A DNA stretch of 64,000 nucleotides from Haematospirillum jordaniae (GTDB lineage: Bacteria > Pseudomonadota > Alphaproteobacteria > Rhodospirillales > Rhodospirillaceae): NCBI RefSeq assembly GCF_001611975.1, contig NZ_CP014525.1, positions 1,356,001-1,420,000 on the forward strand. The letters are read 5' to 3'. Shown piece by piece: positions 32,210-40,085 of the stretch. Each line of letters opens with the position of its first letter. The first letter of the stretch is position 1. The translations under genes were made by a program, and so were the position numbers. Below the pieces are notes generated by a model that was not told the DNA's origin, searched no databases, and saw only the letters and a list, made by a program, of their open reading frames with translations.

Positions 32210-33723
32210 TCAGGTTCTCCGGTTTTTCCCGCGCCCGCTTGCGTGGGCGCCCCGAGGGCCAAGCCAATTGCACTGCCGATGTATTCTTTCGGAATCCCTG
32301 CCGCCTCCATCGCACAGATGTCGCGGGCGATTTCCCGCCACACGGAATCCGGATCCCGGCCCTGTTCACGAATGATCTGCGAGGGGGAGGACAGCATGTT
32401 GTTTTTCGCGGCGATCGCGGCCTTTATATCGGCGGCGGGATCAATCCACTGCCAGCGGCGGGGCTGCCAGGCAACGCGGCTGTATTTTTCCAGCCGGTCC
32501 GGGCGAAGGGTCCCGCCGTTTTCCATCGCGACACCATGCAGAAGGGCTTTGGGGAGCCAGGCTTTGAAGACGGGTTCATGCAAGGTCTCAATTAACCATT
32601 CCTGGAGCCACTTCCAGTGCTCGCGCTCGTCCAGTGTGCCTTGCCGAATACTTGAATAATTCACGCCTTCAAGGTCGTTGGCTAAATTGTTGTACGCAAC
32701 ACCCATGCCACTGGCCGCGCCTCTTAACATGGCTTTCTGGAAGGAGTGGAACTCGCCGCGTGGATAGGACGGGTTCCACTCCTGAAAGCTCACTCCTGCG
32801 GGGAGCTCCTGGAAGACCCCGGCCTTGGCCTCCATGTAGAGCTCTTCGTTTTCGTCGAGAGTGTCACCCGTCTCGAATTCGTGCTTGAAGAAGCCGCACT
32901 TTGCAGCAGCTGTTCTTGCGTTGACCAGGGCCGCGTGTTCAAACTCTTTCAGCATGTGCAGGCGCCACAGGCTTGTCGCCATCCAAGGTAAGCCCCGCTT
33001 CTGCCCGACAATGTCAGGCAGAAACCCGTGTATAATCTCGCTGGCCGGGATGCGGCGATAATTCTTGCCCTCAACGCTATAGTCAGGGCGCCCGTCATCT
33101 GTTGTCATGAAGTAATAGGCTAGGGGCCGCCCCGACATATTGAATTCAATGCCCTGGCGGATGAATGATCCTCCGGTCCGGTGGTCCTGGTCGAGGTGGA
33201 CAGGGCAGCGGGTGGGATCAATAACCTGGAGCGCAAACCCCCACGGGCCTGCATCCGGGCCATGGACCATTTTTATAAAGAACTCGCCGTCCCGCGCCGC
33301 GCTGGTGATGCAAAGAGACTGTAGGGCCCGCCAGCTCAATTGGCCGCCGATATCACAACTTTTGGCGGCCCCCCACCGGTCCCAGGCATCTTCCAGGGCG
33401 TCATTGGCCGAATTATCCAGGTTGCCGTCGAAATCGCGGGCCTGCGCCTGGAGAAGAACGCCCTTGGGCCCGACAATGTTCTGCACACATAACCGAACAA
33501 ATTTTTTCGCGTAGTCATTGTTGTCGGCTTCATGTCTGGAACGGGCAACCAATGAGGTATAGTTCCTGCGCACGACCTCATCAGCGCTGACAGGCGTTGT
33601 GCTCCATGACTGGGTCAACCGGTCCGTCGAGGCGGAATCGAAAAAGTTACGGGAGAAACGGGCGCCGGGGCGGCGGCGGACTGCGGAAGCCGTACGCCTG
33701 AATAGCCGGTCCAGGATATTCAT
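32206..33723 (-). CDS. Portal protein (lambda gpB family)
   Basis: A 505-aa portal of the lambda B family, the dodecameric DNA gate. Diagnostic blocks: LVARSRHEADNNDYAKKFVRLCVQNIVGPKGVLLQAQA, DPTRCPVHLDQD, QGIEFNMSGRPLAYYF, IIHGFLPDIVGQKRGLPWMATSLWRLHML, GMGVAYNNLANDLEGVNYSSIRQGTLDEREHWKWLQEWLI. The C-terminal IREQGRDPDSVWREIARDICAMEAAGI is also characteristic. It is intact and abuts the gpW-like gene. Confidence 0.94.
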   Translation of the reverse strand: MNILDRLFRRTASAVRRRPGARFSRNFFDSASTDRLTQSWSTTPVSADEVVRRNYTSLVARSRHEADNNDYAKKFVRLCVQNIVGPKGVLLQAQARDFDGNLDNSANDALEDAWDRWGAAKSCDIGGQLSWRALQSLCITSAARDGEFFIKMVHGPDAGPWGFALQVIDPTRCPVHLDQDHRTGGSFIRQGIEFNMSGRPLAYYFMTTDDGRPDYSVEGKNYRRIPASEIIHGFLPDIVGQKRGLPWMATSLWRLHMLKEFEHAALVNARTAAAKCGFFKHEFETGDTLDENEELYMEAKAGVFQELPAGVSFQEWNPSYPRGEFHSFQKAMLRGAASGMGVAYNNLANDLEGVNYSSIRQGTLDEREHWKWLQEWLIETLHEPVFKAWLPKALLHGVAMENGGTLRPDRLEKYSRVAWQPRRWQWIDPAADIKAAIAAKNNMLSSPSQIIREQGRDPDSVWREIARDICAMEAAGIPKEYIGSAIGLALGAPTQAGAGKTGEPE

Positions 33724-34259
33724 CAGAACCTCACCAGAACCTGCCGCCCCAGAAGGCTCTGACCGCGTTCGGCAAGCCGGGCTCTTTTCAGTTCCGCCCG
33801 GTATGTATCCCGGAGGCGGAGGAGATCGGGGATCGGTGTGCGTTCCAGCTCACGGTTGTTAATCTTGTACTTGCTTTGGTCGATGGTGGCCCGCCCCTCG
33901 ATAACGGCTTCGACGGCCTCAAGAACCTTCATGACATGGCCCCGCCCGTCAAAAAGACCGGTAATATTATCGGGGTCATCACGCACCAATATCGCGCCCG
34001 ATTTCAGGTCGTATACGGTGAATCCGTCGGATACACGTGCCGTATACCAGTATGTGCCGGGCGGCCACAGCGTGGTCCGGCTCCCGGGCACGCTTATGCG
34101 GTGCTGAAGGCCGTCAGGCTCTGCCTCCAGGTCAAGGGGTGCGGGACCCCTGAGAAGCAGGCGGAGAGTCCAGTCCGGGGGGGGACAGGCGGGGAGCGTT
34201 GCACGAATATCCAGCGATGTACCCGCTGTAATCTCTTTCTGGATGGCGAACATAGGCAC
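33723..34259 (-). CDS. gpW-like head-tail joining protein with extra N-terminal domain
   Basis: A 178-aa protein. The C-terminal 80 residues (HVMKVLEAVEAVIEGRATIDQSKYKINNRELERTPIPDLLRLRDTYRAELKRA) look like gpW, which closes the capsid after packaging. The first 95 residues are an Ig-like beta domain (ITAGTSLDIRATLPACPPPDWTLRLLLRG...VYDLKSGAILVRDDP) also seen in this position in other prophages. The 3' end meets the portal start. Confidence 0.68.
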   Translation of the reverse strand: MPMFAIQKEITAGTSLDIRATLPACPPPDWTLRLLLRGPAPLDLEAEPDGLQHRISVPGSRTTLWPPGTYWYTARVSDGFTVYDLKSGAILVRDDPDNITGLFDGRGHVMKVLEAVEAVIEGRATIDQSKYKINNRELERTPIPDLLRLRDTYRAELKRARLAERGQSLLGRQVLVRF

Positions 34260-34271
34260 CTGTAAACCTGT

Positions 34272-36137
34272 TTATTCCCGCCGCCGCGTAGGAAATCGCG
34301 ACCGTCGCGCAGTATGGTGGGGCCCGGACCCGGCGCTGTCCTGTGGCGCTTTTTCCCCACTGCCCAGCGCTGACCGGGATGCAAGTTTATGGAATTTCGG
34401 GTTCAGGATTTTCAGGGCGGCCAAAGCGTAGACACGACAATCAAGGGCCTCGTTACGTCTCCGCGTCTTGTGCCATTCGGGGCGGGGAAAGCCTTTTACG
34501 TAGCGTGTAATGAGTTTTTCGGCGGTCAGCTGGTGGAAGTACTCTGCGCTCCGGTCGGCGGGAAAATGACTGTAGCCCGGGCCCGGCGTGTTGACCTCCA
34601 GGCGCCTCATGATCATGATCTTGGCTTCGTCTACACCAACACCGAAAAGATTGATCGGACGCTCGCCGCGGATGGACCGCGTGCGCTTTGGCGGCGAGAC
34701 CAGGGGCCGCCCGAAACCACCGATGCCTTTGATGGCGAATACGCGGCGCCCGCTTTGACGCCTCACGTAGTCATAGGCGGCAGAGGTATGGCCCCGCCCG
34801 CCGCCGGTATCCAGGCAAGCGGCACTGATTGCAAGCTGTGCGCCGGACTGGTGCAGGTAGGTTTCATTCAGGGCCTGGTCCAGCTCCGCCCATACAGCCG
34901 CCCCAAGCGGATCACCCCATAAAACAAGGTAATCGACGGACCAGCTTTCCTCATCCGCACCCCAGGCAACCACCTCCATTTCAAGACGGTCCTGCTGCAT
35001 GTCAATGCCCGCCGTAAGAATCAGGCCCCCCTCGGGTACAGGGGCGGAGAAAACCTCGACTCTCCGCATCAAGTCCATTGCAGAGGCCTGCTGCCCGTCT
35101 TCCTCCCAGGTTTCCGCGAGCGAGACATTGACAAAGGTTTGCAGGTCGCCCGCTGCTTTTTTGTCCAGGAAGGAGCGGACAATGTCGCGCATATGCCTGA
35201 ACGTCGAGTATAACTCGTTCAGATGATAGCTGGCATGGCCCCTGAAAGGGCGTTCGGCCTTCCATTCACCAAGCCGGATGGCTGCAATGCGGCGCCCGTC
35301 ATCCCAAAGAGAGCCACACTCCGAACACACGTAACACGCTGTCTCCGGTAGGTGTTCGCCATCACTGCTTTTATTCCACTGGACGCCGCGCCAGGACAGG
35401 TGCTGTCTGTGACCGCAGTCCGGGCAGGGAACAAGGAAGCGACGGCAGTCCCCGGCGATAAAGGCGCTTTCGATCCACGACGCCGCCTTCAATGTAGGGG
35501 TCGAGATTTCAAGCAGCTTGCGCTGGTCCCCGAATGTCGCCGCCCGTTGCCACAGCAGCCCGACCGGGTGGCCTTCGGATGTGCGGTCATATCCGTCGGT
35601 TTCATCGCAGACAATGAACGGCGCGGAACGCCCCCGCATGGTTTTTGGACTGCCGCTCCAGGCAAACATCAGAAAGCCGCCGGGATAAGACTTCATTCGC
35701 TGGTTGTTGACGCCCTCCCTGCCACGTGGCTTGGCCAAAAGGGCCTGCAAACCTTTATTAGCCTCGACCATGGGGTTGAACTTTGTCTCCAGCCATGTCG
35801 CCAGGTCGCCTTGTGACGGTAACATCATGATCTGGCTGCATGGATTTTGCGCGATCATGTAGGCTTGGGCGCAGAGAGCGAGGGTTGTTTTGCCAACCTG
35901 GGCTCCCCACTTCATGGAGACCCGCTGACACTCCGGATCCATGAGCATGTCCAAGGGCTCGCGCTGGTAAGGCGCGTTGTCGAAGCGCAGCGGACCAGGG
36001 ACCGCATTACCGATTGGTATACGGATATTGGCCTCGGCCCATTCACTGGGCTTCAGCTTCGGCGGAGGGCGCAGGTAGCCTTGTGCCCGTCGCATGGCCG
36101 CCAGAATGCCGCGCGGATTTGGAAAGCCCTCGGTCAC
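34272..36137 (-). CDS. Terminase large subunit (GpA family)
   Basis: A 621-aa packaging ATPase/nuclease of the lambda gpA type, which suggests cos-type packaging. Walker A-like KWGAQVGKTT at 76-85, Walker B CDETD at 177-181; the nuclease domain follows with the metal-binding AGIDMQQDRLEMEVV. Other family segments include RGRSAPFIV, YDRTSEGHPVGLLWQRAATF, WRGVQW and CLDTGGGRGHTSAAYDYVRRQ. Near the C-terminus, GEKAPQDSAG comes from a 19-bp late repeat (34338-34356). It starts two bases after the small subunit ends. Confidence 0.95.
   Translation of the reverse strand: MTEGFPNPRGILAAMRRAQGYLRPPPKLKPSEWAEANIRIPIGNAVPGPLRFDNAPYQREPLDMLMDPECQRVSMKWGAQVGKTTLALCAQAYMIAQNPCSQIMMLPSQGDLATWLETKFNPMVEANKGLQALLAKPRGREGVNNQRMKSYPGGFLMFAWSGSPKTMRGRSAPFIVCDETDGYDRTSEGHPVGLLWQRAATFGDQRKLLEISTPTLKAASWIESAFIAGDCRRFLVPCPDCGHRQHLSWRGVQWNKSSDGEHLPETACYVCSECGSLWDDGRRIAAIRLGEWKAERPFRGHASYHLNELYSTFRHMRDIVRSFLDKKAAGDLQTFVNVSLAETWEEDGQQASAMDLMRRVEVFSAPVPEGGLILTAGIDMQQDRLEMEVVAWGADEESWSVDYLVLWGDPLGAAVWAELDQALNETYLHQSGAQLAISAACLDTGGGRGHTSAAYDYVRRQSGRRVFAIKGIGGFGRPLVSPPKRTRSIRGERPINLFGVGVDEAKIMIMRRLEVNTPGPGYSHFPADRSAEYFHQLTAEKLITRYVKGFPRPEWHKTRRRNEALDCRVYALAALKILNPKFHKLASRSALGSGEKAPQDSAGSGPHHTARRSRFPTRRRE
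34338..34356 (-). repeat. 19-bp late repeat, copy 4
   Basis: Identical to copy 1. It is in the 3' end of the large terminase gene (encoding EKAPQD), 79 bases before the gpW-like gene start. Confidence 0.9.
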
Positions 36138-36139
36138 CG

Positions 36140-36661
36140 TCAGGACTCCTCCTCAAGCTCAAGATCAGCCTCTGAAATCAGCGGGGTGGATGCCAATGTT
36201 TCAAGAGCAGCATCAATTTCATCGAGGAGAGCGGCTTTCAGGCGGGCGGCGTCTGTTTCACCGATGAGGCGGGCGACAACCCGGCCCGGTATGTTCCTCA
36301 GGTTCGCCCGCACTTCCGCGAATGCGGTAGCGATGGCTTTCTCGACCTGGGACAGGGGGGCCAGTTCACCGCTTTCACGAAGCAACGCCAGTTCGGCCTT
36401 GCGGGTCACCGCCAGAAGTTGACGGAGCTTCAGTTCTTGTTCATCGGCGGGCGCACTTGACACTGCTTCCTGCCGGATCCTGTCCTCGCGCCAGGCAGCA
36501 ACATCGGCGGTGTTGAAAATCCATGCCTTGCCCTTGCCCCCACGGCACACGAAGGGGCAACCAACCTGGACCCACTGGTCAATTGTTGGCAGCGCGACGC
36601 CAAATACTTGGGCGATGGCCGTGCGGTTGACCTCCTGGCCCGCTCCTTTCCTGCCACTCAT
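36140..36661 (-). CDS. Terminase small subunit (Nu1-like)
   Basis: A 173-aa DNA-recognition subunit. The N-terminal winged-helix VNRTAIAQVFGVALPTIDQWVQVGCPFVCRGGKGKAWIFNTADVAAWRED is the Nu1/DUF1441-type pattern, followed by a coiled coil and an acidic C-terminus (ADLELEEES) that contacts the large subunit. No clear ribosome site precedes ATG 36661. The cos site should lie just upstream, in 36662-36778. Confidence 0.9.
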   Translation of the reverse strand: MSGRKGAGQEVNRTAIAQVFGVALPTIDQWVQVGCPFVCRGGKGKAWIFNTADVAAWREDRIRQEAVSSAPADEQELKLRQLLAVTRKAELALLRESGELAPLSQVEKAIATAFAEVRANLRNIPGRVVARLIGETDAARLKAALLDEIDAALETLASTPLISEADLELEEES

Positions 36662-36778
36662 CGCGCTACAGCCGTCTTGCTATATAATAATAAACCCCTT
36701 GGGCAAGGGCCACGCACACATAAAAGCCCGGGCCTTTCCACCCGCAGGCCGGACCCCTCGTGGAAGTACCTGTTTTTT
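36662..36778 (-). promoter_or_regulatory. Gap before terminase: hairpins, AT-rich box, possible cos region
   Basis: This 117-base gap contains, on the minus strand, a GCCCGGGC palindrome followed by TTTT, a CCTTG/CAAGG hairpin, and TATTATTATATAG about 20 bases before the terminase start. In lambda-type phages cos and terminase-binding sites lie here. No site can be assigned from sequence alone. Confidence 0.35.
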
Positions 36779-37309
36779 TCAGGACACCCTCCTCCCGCGA
36801 CGTGTAGCCAGCAGCTCTGCGCCCTTGCCGAACTCGCGCAGGCCGAAGTAGGCGCCGGGCAGCGAGAACAGCAGGGTCAGCGCGTAAGGGTCCGGGGCGG
36901 GCGCCTGCCATACATAGGCGATGCCTGCGAGCAGGGACAGGGTGGACTGGCCGGGACGGATCCAGCGGATCAGGCGGTCGGAGGCCCGGTCCCCGCCCCG
37001 AATGGTTTCCTGCGTTTCATGATGGGCGTGCTGGCTGTCTTCCATCTCTGCCCGCGCCATAGCCTCGATATGTGCCCGGGTTGACTTGTCATCCTCAAGG
37101 CTGATCTCGCGCAGGCGGATGACCGCCGCCGGGTTACTCTGGAGCTCACGCAAGGCCGCCTCGGGGCTGTCTGTGCCGGTTGCGCTGCTGACCATGGCGA
37201 TGCCGCTGGCCACCGCTGCGGGCAGGTTGCCTGTCAGAAGAGAACCTACCAGCGACGCCCCATGACCGCCGTTGTTCTTGATCCATTGCCCGACATCAGA
37301 CCATTGCAT
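36779..37309 (-). CDS. Holin, three-transmembrane type
   Basis: A 176-aa protein matching the 'holin of 3TMs' family: an amphipathic start (MQWSDVGQWIKNNGGHGASLVGSLLTG), hydrophobic PAAVASGIAMVSS, a charged middle (EISLEDDKSTRAHIEAMARAEMEDSQHAHHETQE), then SLLAGIAYVWQAPA and YALTLLFSLPGAYFGLREFGKGAE as the last two membrane segments. It should permeabilise the inner membrane at lysis. ATG 37309 chosen; the longer frame to 37450 runs back through the coil gene. Confidence 0.8.
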   Translation of the reverse strand: MQWSDVGQWIKNNGGHGASLVGSLLTGNLPAAVASGIAMVSSATGTDSPEAALRELQSNPAAVIRLREISLEDDKSTRAHIEAMARAEMEDSQHAHHETQETIRGGDRASDRLIRWIRPGQSTLSLLAGIAYVWQAPAPDPYALTLLFSLPGAYFGLREFGKGAELLATRRGRRVS

Positions 37310-37311
37310 GG

Positions 37312-37632
37312 TTAAAGCCTCACATGCTGCATCAACCATATGATGTATCCGACGGCACCTGTAAGGCACGAGGAGCCGATACAGGCGGCAATGCGGGCTT
37401 CGGCCTGAATCCGGGTCAGCGATGATTCCGCTGCGGAAATCTTCTCCCACATCCGGACGGACTCCTGGCCGAGCCGGTCCAGCGCAACTTCCTGGACGGT
37501 CAGCGCGGTCAGGGTCCGAGATATCTCACGCTGGGTAAGGGCGACTTCGGCCAGGGTCCGGTCTGTACTATCAAGCCGCGCTTCAACCGCAGCAAGCCGC
37601 GGCACAATCTGATCCACCTGCATTCGCTCCAC
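37312..37632 (-). CDS. Coiled-coil/TM lysis protein (XhlA-like)
   Basis: A 106-aa protein consisting of a heptad coiled coil (about 4-75, LAAVEARLDSTDRTLAEVALTQREISRTLTAL...) and one C-terminal membrane segment (CIGSSCLTGAVGYIIWLM). That layout is typical of XhlA/holin-accessory proteins. In frame, ATG 37623 (MQVDQ) is an alternative to ATG 37632. Next to the holin, it is likely part of the lysis cassette. Confidence 0.6.
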   Translation of the reverse strand: MERMQVDQIVPRLAAVEARLDSTDRTLAEVALTQREISRTLTALTVQEVALDRLGQESVRMWEKISAAESSLTRIQAEARIAACIGSSCLTGAVGYIIWLMQHVRL

Positions 37633-37679
37633 ACCATGGCATCGGTCATCAACTGTCAGGCAGCGTGGCAGACAGGCCC

Positions 37680-38078
37680 CTATACGTCCTGTGGCGCTTT
37701 TTCCTGCCGCTTCAGAATGTCCCTGACCCGACGCGGCGTGAGAGCGAACCCCGCCGCGATATCTGTCGTCGGCACGCCGTTACGGGCCATGTCGCAGATG
37801 CGGCGATCCCGCAGGGGGCGGGAGAGACTGTTCCCATTCGCGGGCTGAAGGATCAGCCCGGCAAACGCGCGGGAGATGCGGGCGGCATCCTCATAGCCAA
37901 GGATTTCGACGATTTTCGAGGACATTTTCAGGTTGCGGGGGTGGGGAACGTAGAGAATGCGCCTCCACCTGCGCTTTCCGGACGGCGCAAGGCTGCCGAC
38001 AAGATAAAGCGCCCGGTCGCGGCCAATAACGCCGGCTATTTCCTGAATACTTTCAGGGAGTTCGGCAACCTGTTCCAT
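37680..38078 (-). CDS. Mor/C-like late transcription activator
   Basis: A 132-aa protein resembling the Mor/C activators of Mu-type phages: an N-terminal dimerisation helix, the core KIVEILGYEDAARISRAFAG, and a C-terminal helix-turn-helix RDRRICDMARNGVPTTDIAAGFALTPRRVRDILKR. It likely turns on the leftward late operon that starts directly downstream. The C-terminal EKAPQDV comes from a late repeat copy (37686-37704). A possible promoter is TTGTTT, 16 bases, TATAAG (38087-38092 on the plus strand as CTTATA), close to the start. Confidence 0.7.
   Translation of the reverse strand: MEQVAELPESIQEIAGVIGRDRALYLVGSLAPSGKRRWRRILYVPHPRNLKMSSKIVEILGYEDAARISRAFAGLILQPANGNSLSRPLRDRRICDMARNGVPTTDIAAGFALTPRRVRDILKRQEKAPQDV
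37686..37704 (-). repeat. 19-bp late repeat, copy 5
   Basis: Identical to copy 1. It encodes the last residues of the Mor/C-like activator (EKAPQDV) and lies 54 bases before the coiled-coil lysis gene start. Confidence 0.9.
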
Positions 38079-38139
38079 GGCCGTGTCTTATAACCCGAGG
38101 CCCCAGTAAAACAAAGGCCCTTTTGGTGCATCCTGGCGG

Positions 38140-38190
38140 CAAAAAATTACCCCCCATGGTGCGCGTCTTCGAGAGGCGTGGGGGGTGTAT
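38140..38190 (-). terminator. Terminator of the acidic-protein/Aca-like operon
   Basis: 8-bp GC stem (38149-38156 with 38179-38186) with an inner stem-loop, followed on the minus strand by TAATTTTTTG. It separates the two-gene cassette from the activator gene. Confidence 0.8.
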
Positions 38191-38235
38191 TACACGGAAG
38201 GTGCGCCATTCCGCTGTATCATGTCAAGCCTTGAA

Positions 38236-38733
38236 CTAATGTGCTTTCGGGGCCTTCCCGGGGACGGGAAGCGTCACAGACCACTCGGACCGCGCTGCCT
38301 CCGTGTCAGGCCGATCCCCAAGCCACTCCCAATACTCATCCGGCTCCATGTACTGAATAACGGTCGGGATGCTTCGCGCCGAAAGCGCCCGGCATAAGCG
38401 GGCCAACATGGCGGCGTGTGTGCTGGCCGGTAAAGGCGCCAGATCGGGGTGAAATTCCCACAGGTCTTTATCTGTACGATAACGCAGCAATATGACTTCC
38501 ACCGCTCCGGCGTGCTGTGCAGCCGTTCCTTCGATTTTGGCGAGCGATTGGGCAACCATGTCTTCCAATGCGCGGTCTATGTCGAGGAGCATGCTCGCCA
38601 CATCTGCGGGCACTGCCATTCGGCCTGTTTCCCAATACTGGGCCGTGCGGAGCCTCACACCCGCTTGGTCAGCAACCCACTGGGCCTTGAGGCCCAGTGT
38701 TTCGCGAATGGTCTTGAGTTCAGCCGGCGTCAT
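38236..38733 (-). CDS. Aca-like helix-turn-helix regulator
   Basis: A 165-aa DNA-binding protein. The N-terminus MTPAELKTIRETLGL...TAQYWETGRMAVPADVASMLLDIDRALE matches the Aca2/DUF1870 (YdiL) pattern, in which W-E-x-G-x-x-x-V-P-x-D-V is conserved. Aca proteins repress the anti-CRISPR operons they sit in. The C-terminal half (about 80-165) is longer than in Aca2 and unassigned. It starts inside the stop of the upstream acidic-protein gene (ATGA) and is followed by a terminator. Family assignment is from pattern memory. Confidence 0.7.
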   Translation of the reverse strand: MTPAELKTIRETLGLKAQWVADQAGVRLRTAQYWETGRMAVPADVASMLLDIDRALEDMVAQSLAKIEGTAAQHAGAVEVILLRYRTDKDLWEFHPDLAPLPASTHAAMLARLCRALSARSIPTVIQYMEPDEYWEWLGDRPDTEAARSEWSVTLPVPGKAPKAH

Positions 38734-39314
38734 GCGGCGTCCTCTTCTTCCTCGTCTTCTTCTTCCGCGTCGTTCAGGATCAGAACAACATGGTAATCTG
38801 TCTGGTCAAATGAGTAGCTCCAAAGTCCTTCTTGCCGCTCAGCGTCGGAGAAAACCAGACTGTAGGTATCGGTATCCCAGCAGCCGGACTCGTTGACGTC
38901 CAGGGGGGGAAACACGTCATTGCTTTCTTCATTGACACGCTCGAGGTGGCCTTTTTCTGACTCACCAGCCTGTGCCGGGTTAGCTTCAAGGGCCTGATCA
39001 CGGCGCTCGAGATGGTCAGCGCTGAAGTACTCGATCCCGTCAACCTCATCGAGGAGCTCTACATAGCGGTCTGCCATTTCGCGGGCGACGGCTTCTGCGT
39101 CGTCAGCAAAGATCTGTGTGTACGGTGTGTAGTTGATGCTGGCCTGACCGGCTTTTTTCCAAGCCCAGACAAGATAAGCACTCTCATTGTCGAGCAAAGA
39201 TTTGATCGCGGTAAAGTCAGCTTCATCCCGAATGAAGGCATAGGCCGCCCGTCGATCTTCATCAAAATCAAGGTCGTGGGTGTTGCAGAGTGCTTTGAAT
39301 TCTGTGCGGTTCAT
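38730..39314 (-). CDS. Highly acidic accessory protein (candidate anti-defence protein)
   Basis: A 194-aa protein of no recognised family with 50 Asp/Glu against 15 Lys/Arg, ending in EEEDEEEEDAA. The N-terminal half looks folded (AAYAFIRDEADFTAIKSLLDNESAYLVWAWKKAG, then YTQIFADDAEAVAREMADRY). The C-terminal half has aromatic, strand-like segments (YSLVFSD, LWSYSFDQTDYHVVLIL). Extreme acidity suits a DNA mimic such as some anti-CRISPR and anti-restriction proteins. First gene of a two-gene unit with its own promoter, dyads, Aca-like partner and terminator. AGGAG lies ten bases before ATG 39314. Function is inference. Confidence 0.7.
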   Translation of the reverse strand: MNRTEFKALCNTHDLDFDEDRRAAYAFIRDEADFTAIKSLLDNESAYLVWAWKKAGQASINYTPYTQIFADDAEAVAREMADRYVELLDEVDGIEYFSADHLERRDQALEANPAQAGESEKGHLERVNEESNDVFPPLDVNESGCWDTDTYSLVFSDAERQEGLWSYSFDQTDYHVVLILNDAEEEDEEEEDAA

Positions 39315-39976
39315 AATTTCTGACTCCTAGAGTCTGACTGCGCCAATCGCGGTCTTGATGAACTGATTGTTGTTCATAAACGCGAACACGTCAAGTATTT
39401 TTTGGGGCAGCTATATACTTAAAAATGACCCCACGTGGTGCGCTGTGTCAAGGGGCCTGCACCGGCCCCATGACTATGGACGGATCGTGACCGTAGATGT
39501 CTTGGTAGCCTATATGGGGGTGGGCAGCCTTAACCCGGAAACGGACCTGTATTTATGGGGTACGTGCCAGGGCGGGTTCAGCTTGTCTCCCTGGCGTCGG
39601 GGTCCCCCTATAAGGGGTGACCCCGACGCATGACGGGAGAGAGATTGGACGGGCCGTAGCGCAGTTGCGGCACAGCAGGAATATGTATGTATTTCAGTAA
39701 GATGTACGGAACTCTGGCGCGTCACCTCTTGCCGCGGCGCGGCTGGCTGACCTGTCTATGACGCACGGACCGTGGCGCAAGTGATTTCAGTTCGCTAGTG
39801 GCCGCCCCGGGCGCAGCAGCCTTTGACCGGAGCGCACATTTGGTCGTATTTCCCGGCTGCTTGCCGCATGCCTGTGCCGTTACCTATAAGAGGTGCCGGC
39901 TCTTCTGTGCGCAGCTTGCGCCCAAAAATGCGCCCAAGTGCCTGTCTGTCGGGCAGTATGGCGCTTCCTCTCAAGG
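39315..39976. other. Non-coding right end of the prophage with large hairpins
   Basis: 660 bases with no convincing gene beyond the promoter above. Hairpin 1 (39447-39472) pairs GTCAAGGGGCC with GGCCCCATGAC. Hairpin 2 (39594-39604 with 39619-39629) is an 11-bp perfect stem enclosing a CCCC/GGGG inner stem. The remainder up to attR presumably includes attP arm sites. No transposon or tRNA found. Confidence 0.5.
39322..39394 (-). promoter_or_regulatory. Promoter and two dyads controlling the acidic-protein operon
   Basis: Minus-strand -35 TTGACG (39389-39394), 17-base spacer, -10 AACAAT (39366-39371). The dyad TGAAC-N8-GTTCA (39359-39376) covers the -10. A second dyad GACTC-CTA-GAGTC (39322-39334) covers the ribosome site. 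These are plausible targets of the Aca-like repressor. Confidence 0.6.

Positions 39977-40085
<109 letters not shown>

Noticed and set aside
32211..32235. Sixth copy of the late repeat at the end of the portal gene
   Set aside because: Only the CGGTTTTTCC part matches; similar CCGG(C/T)TTTTTCC strings occur in host genes by chance.
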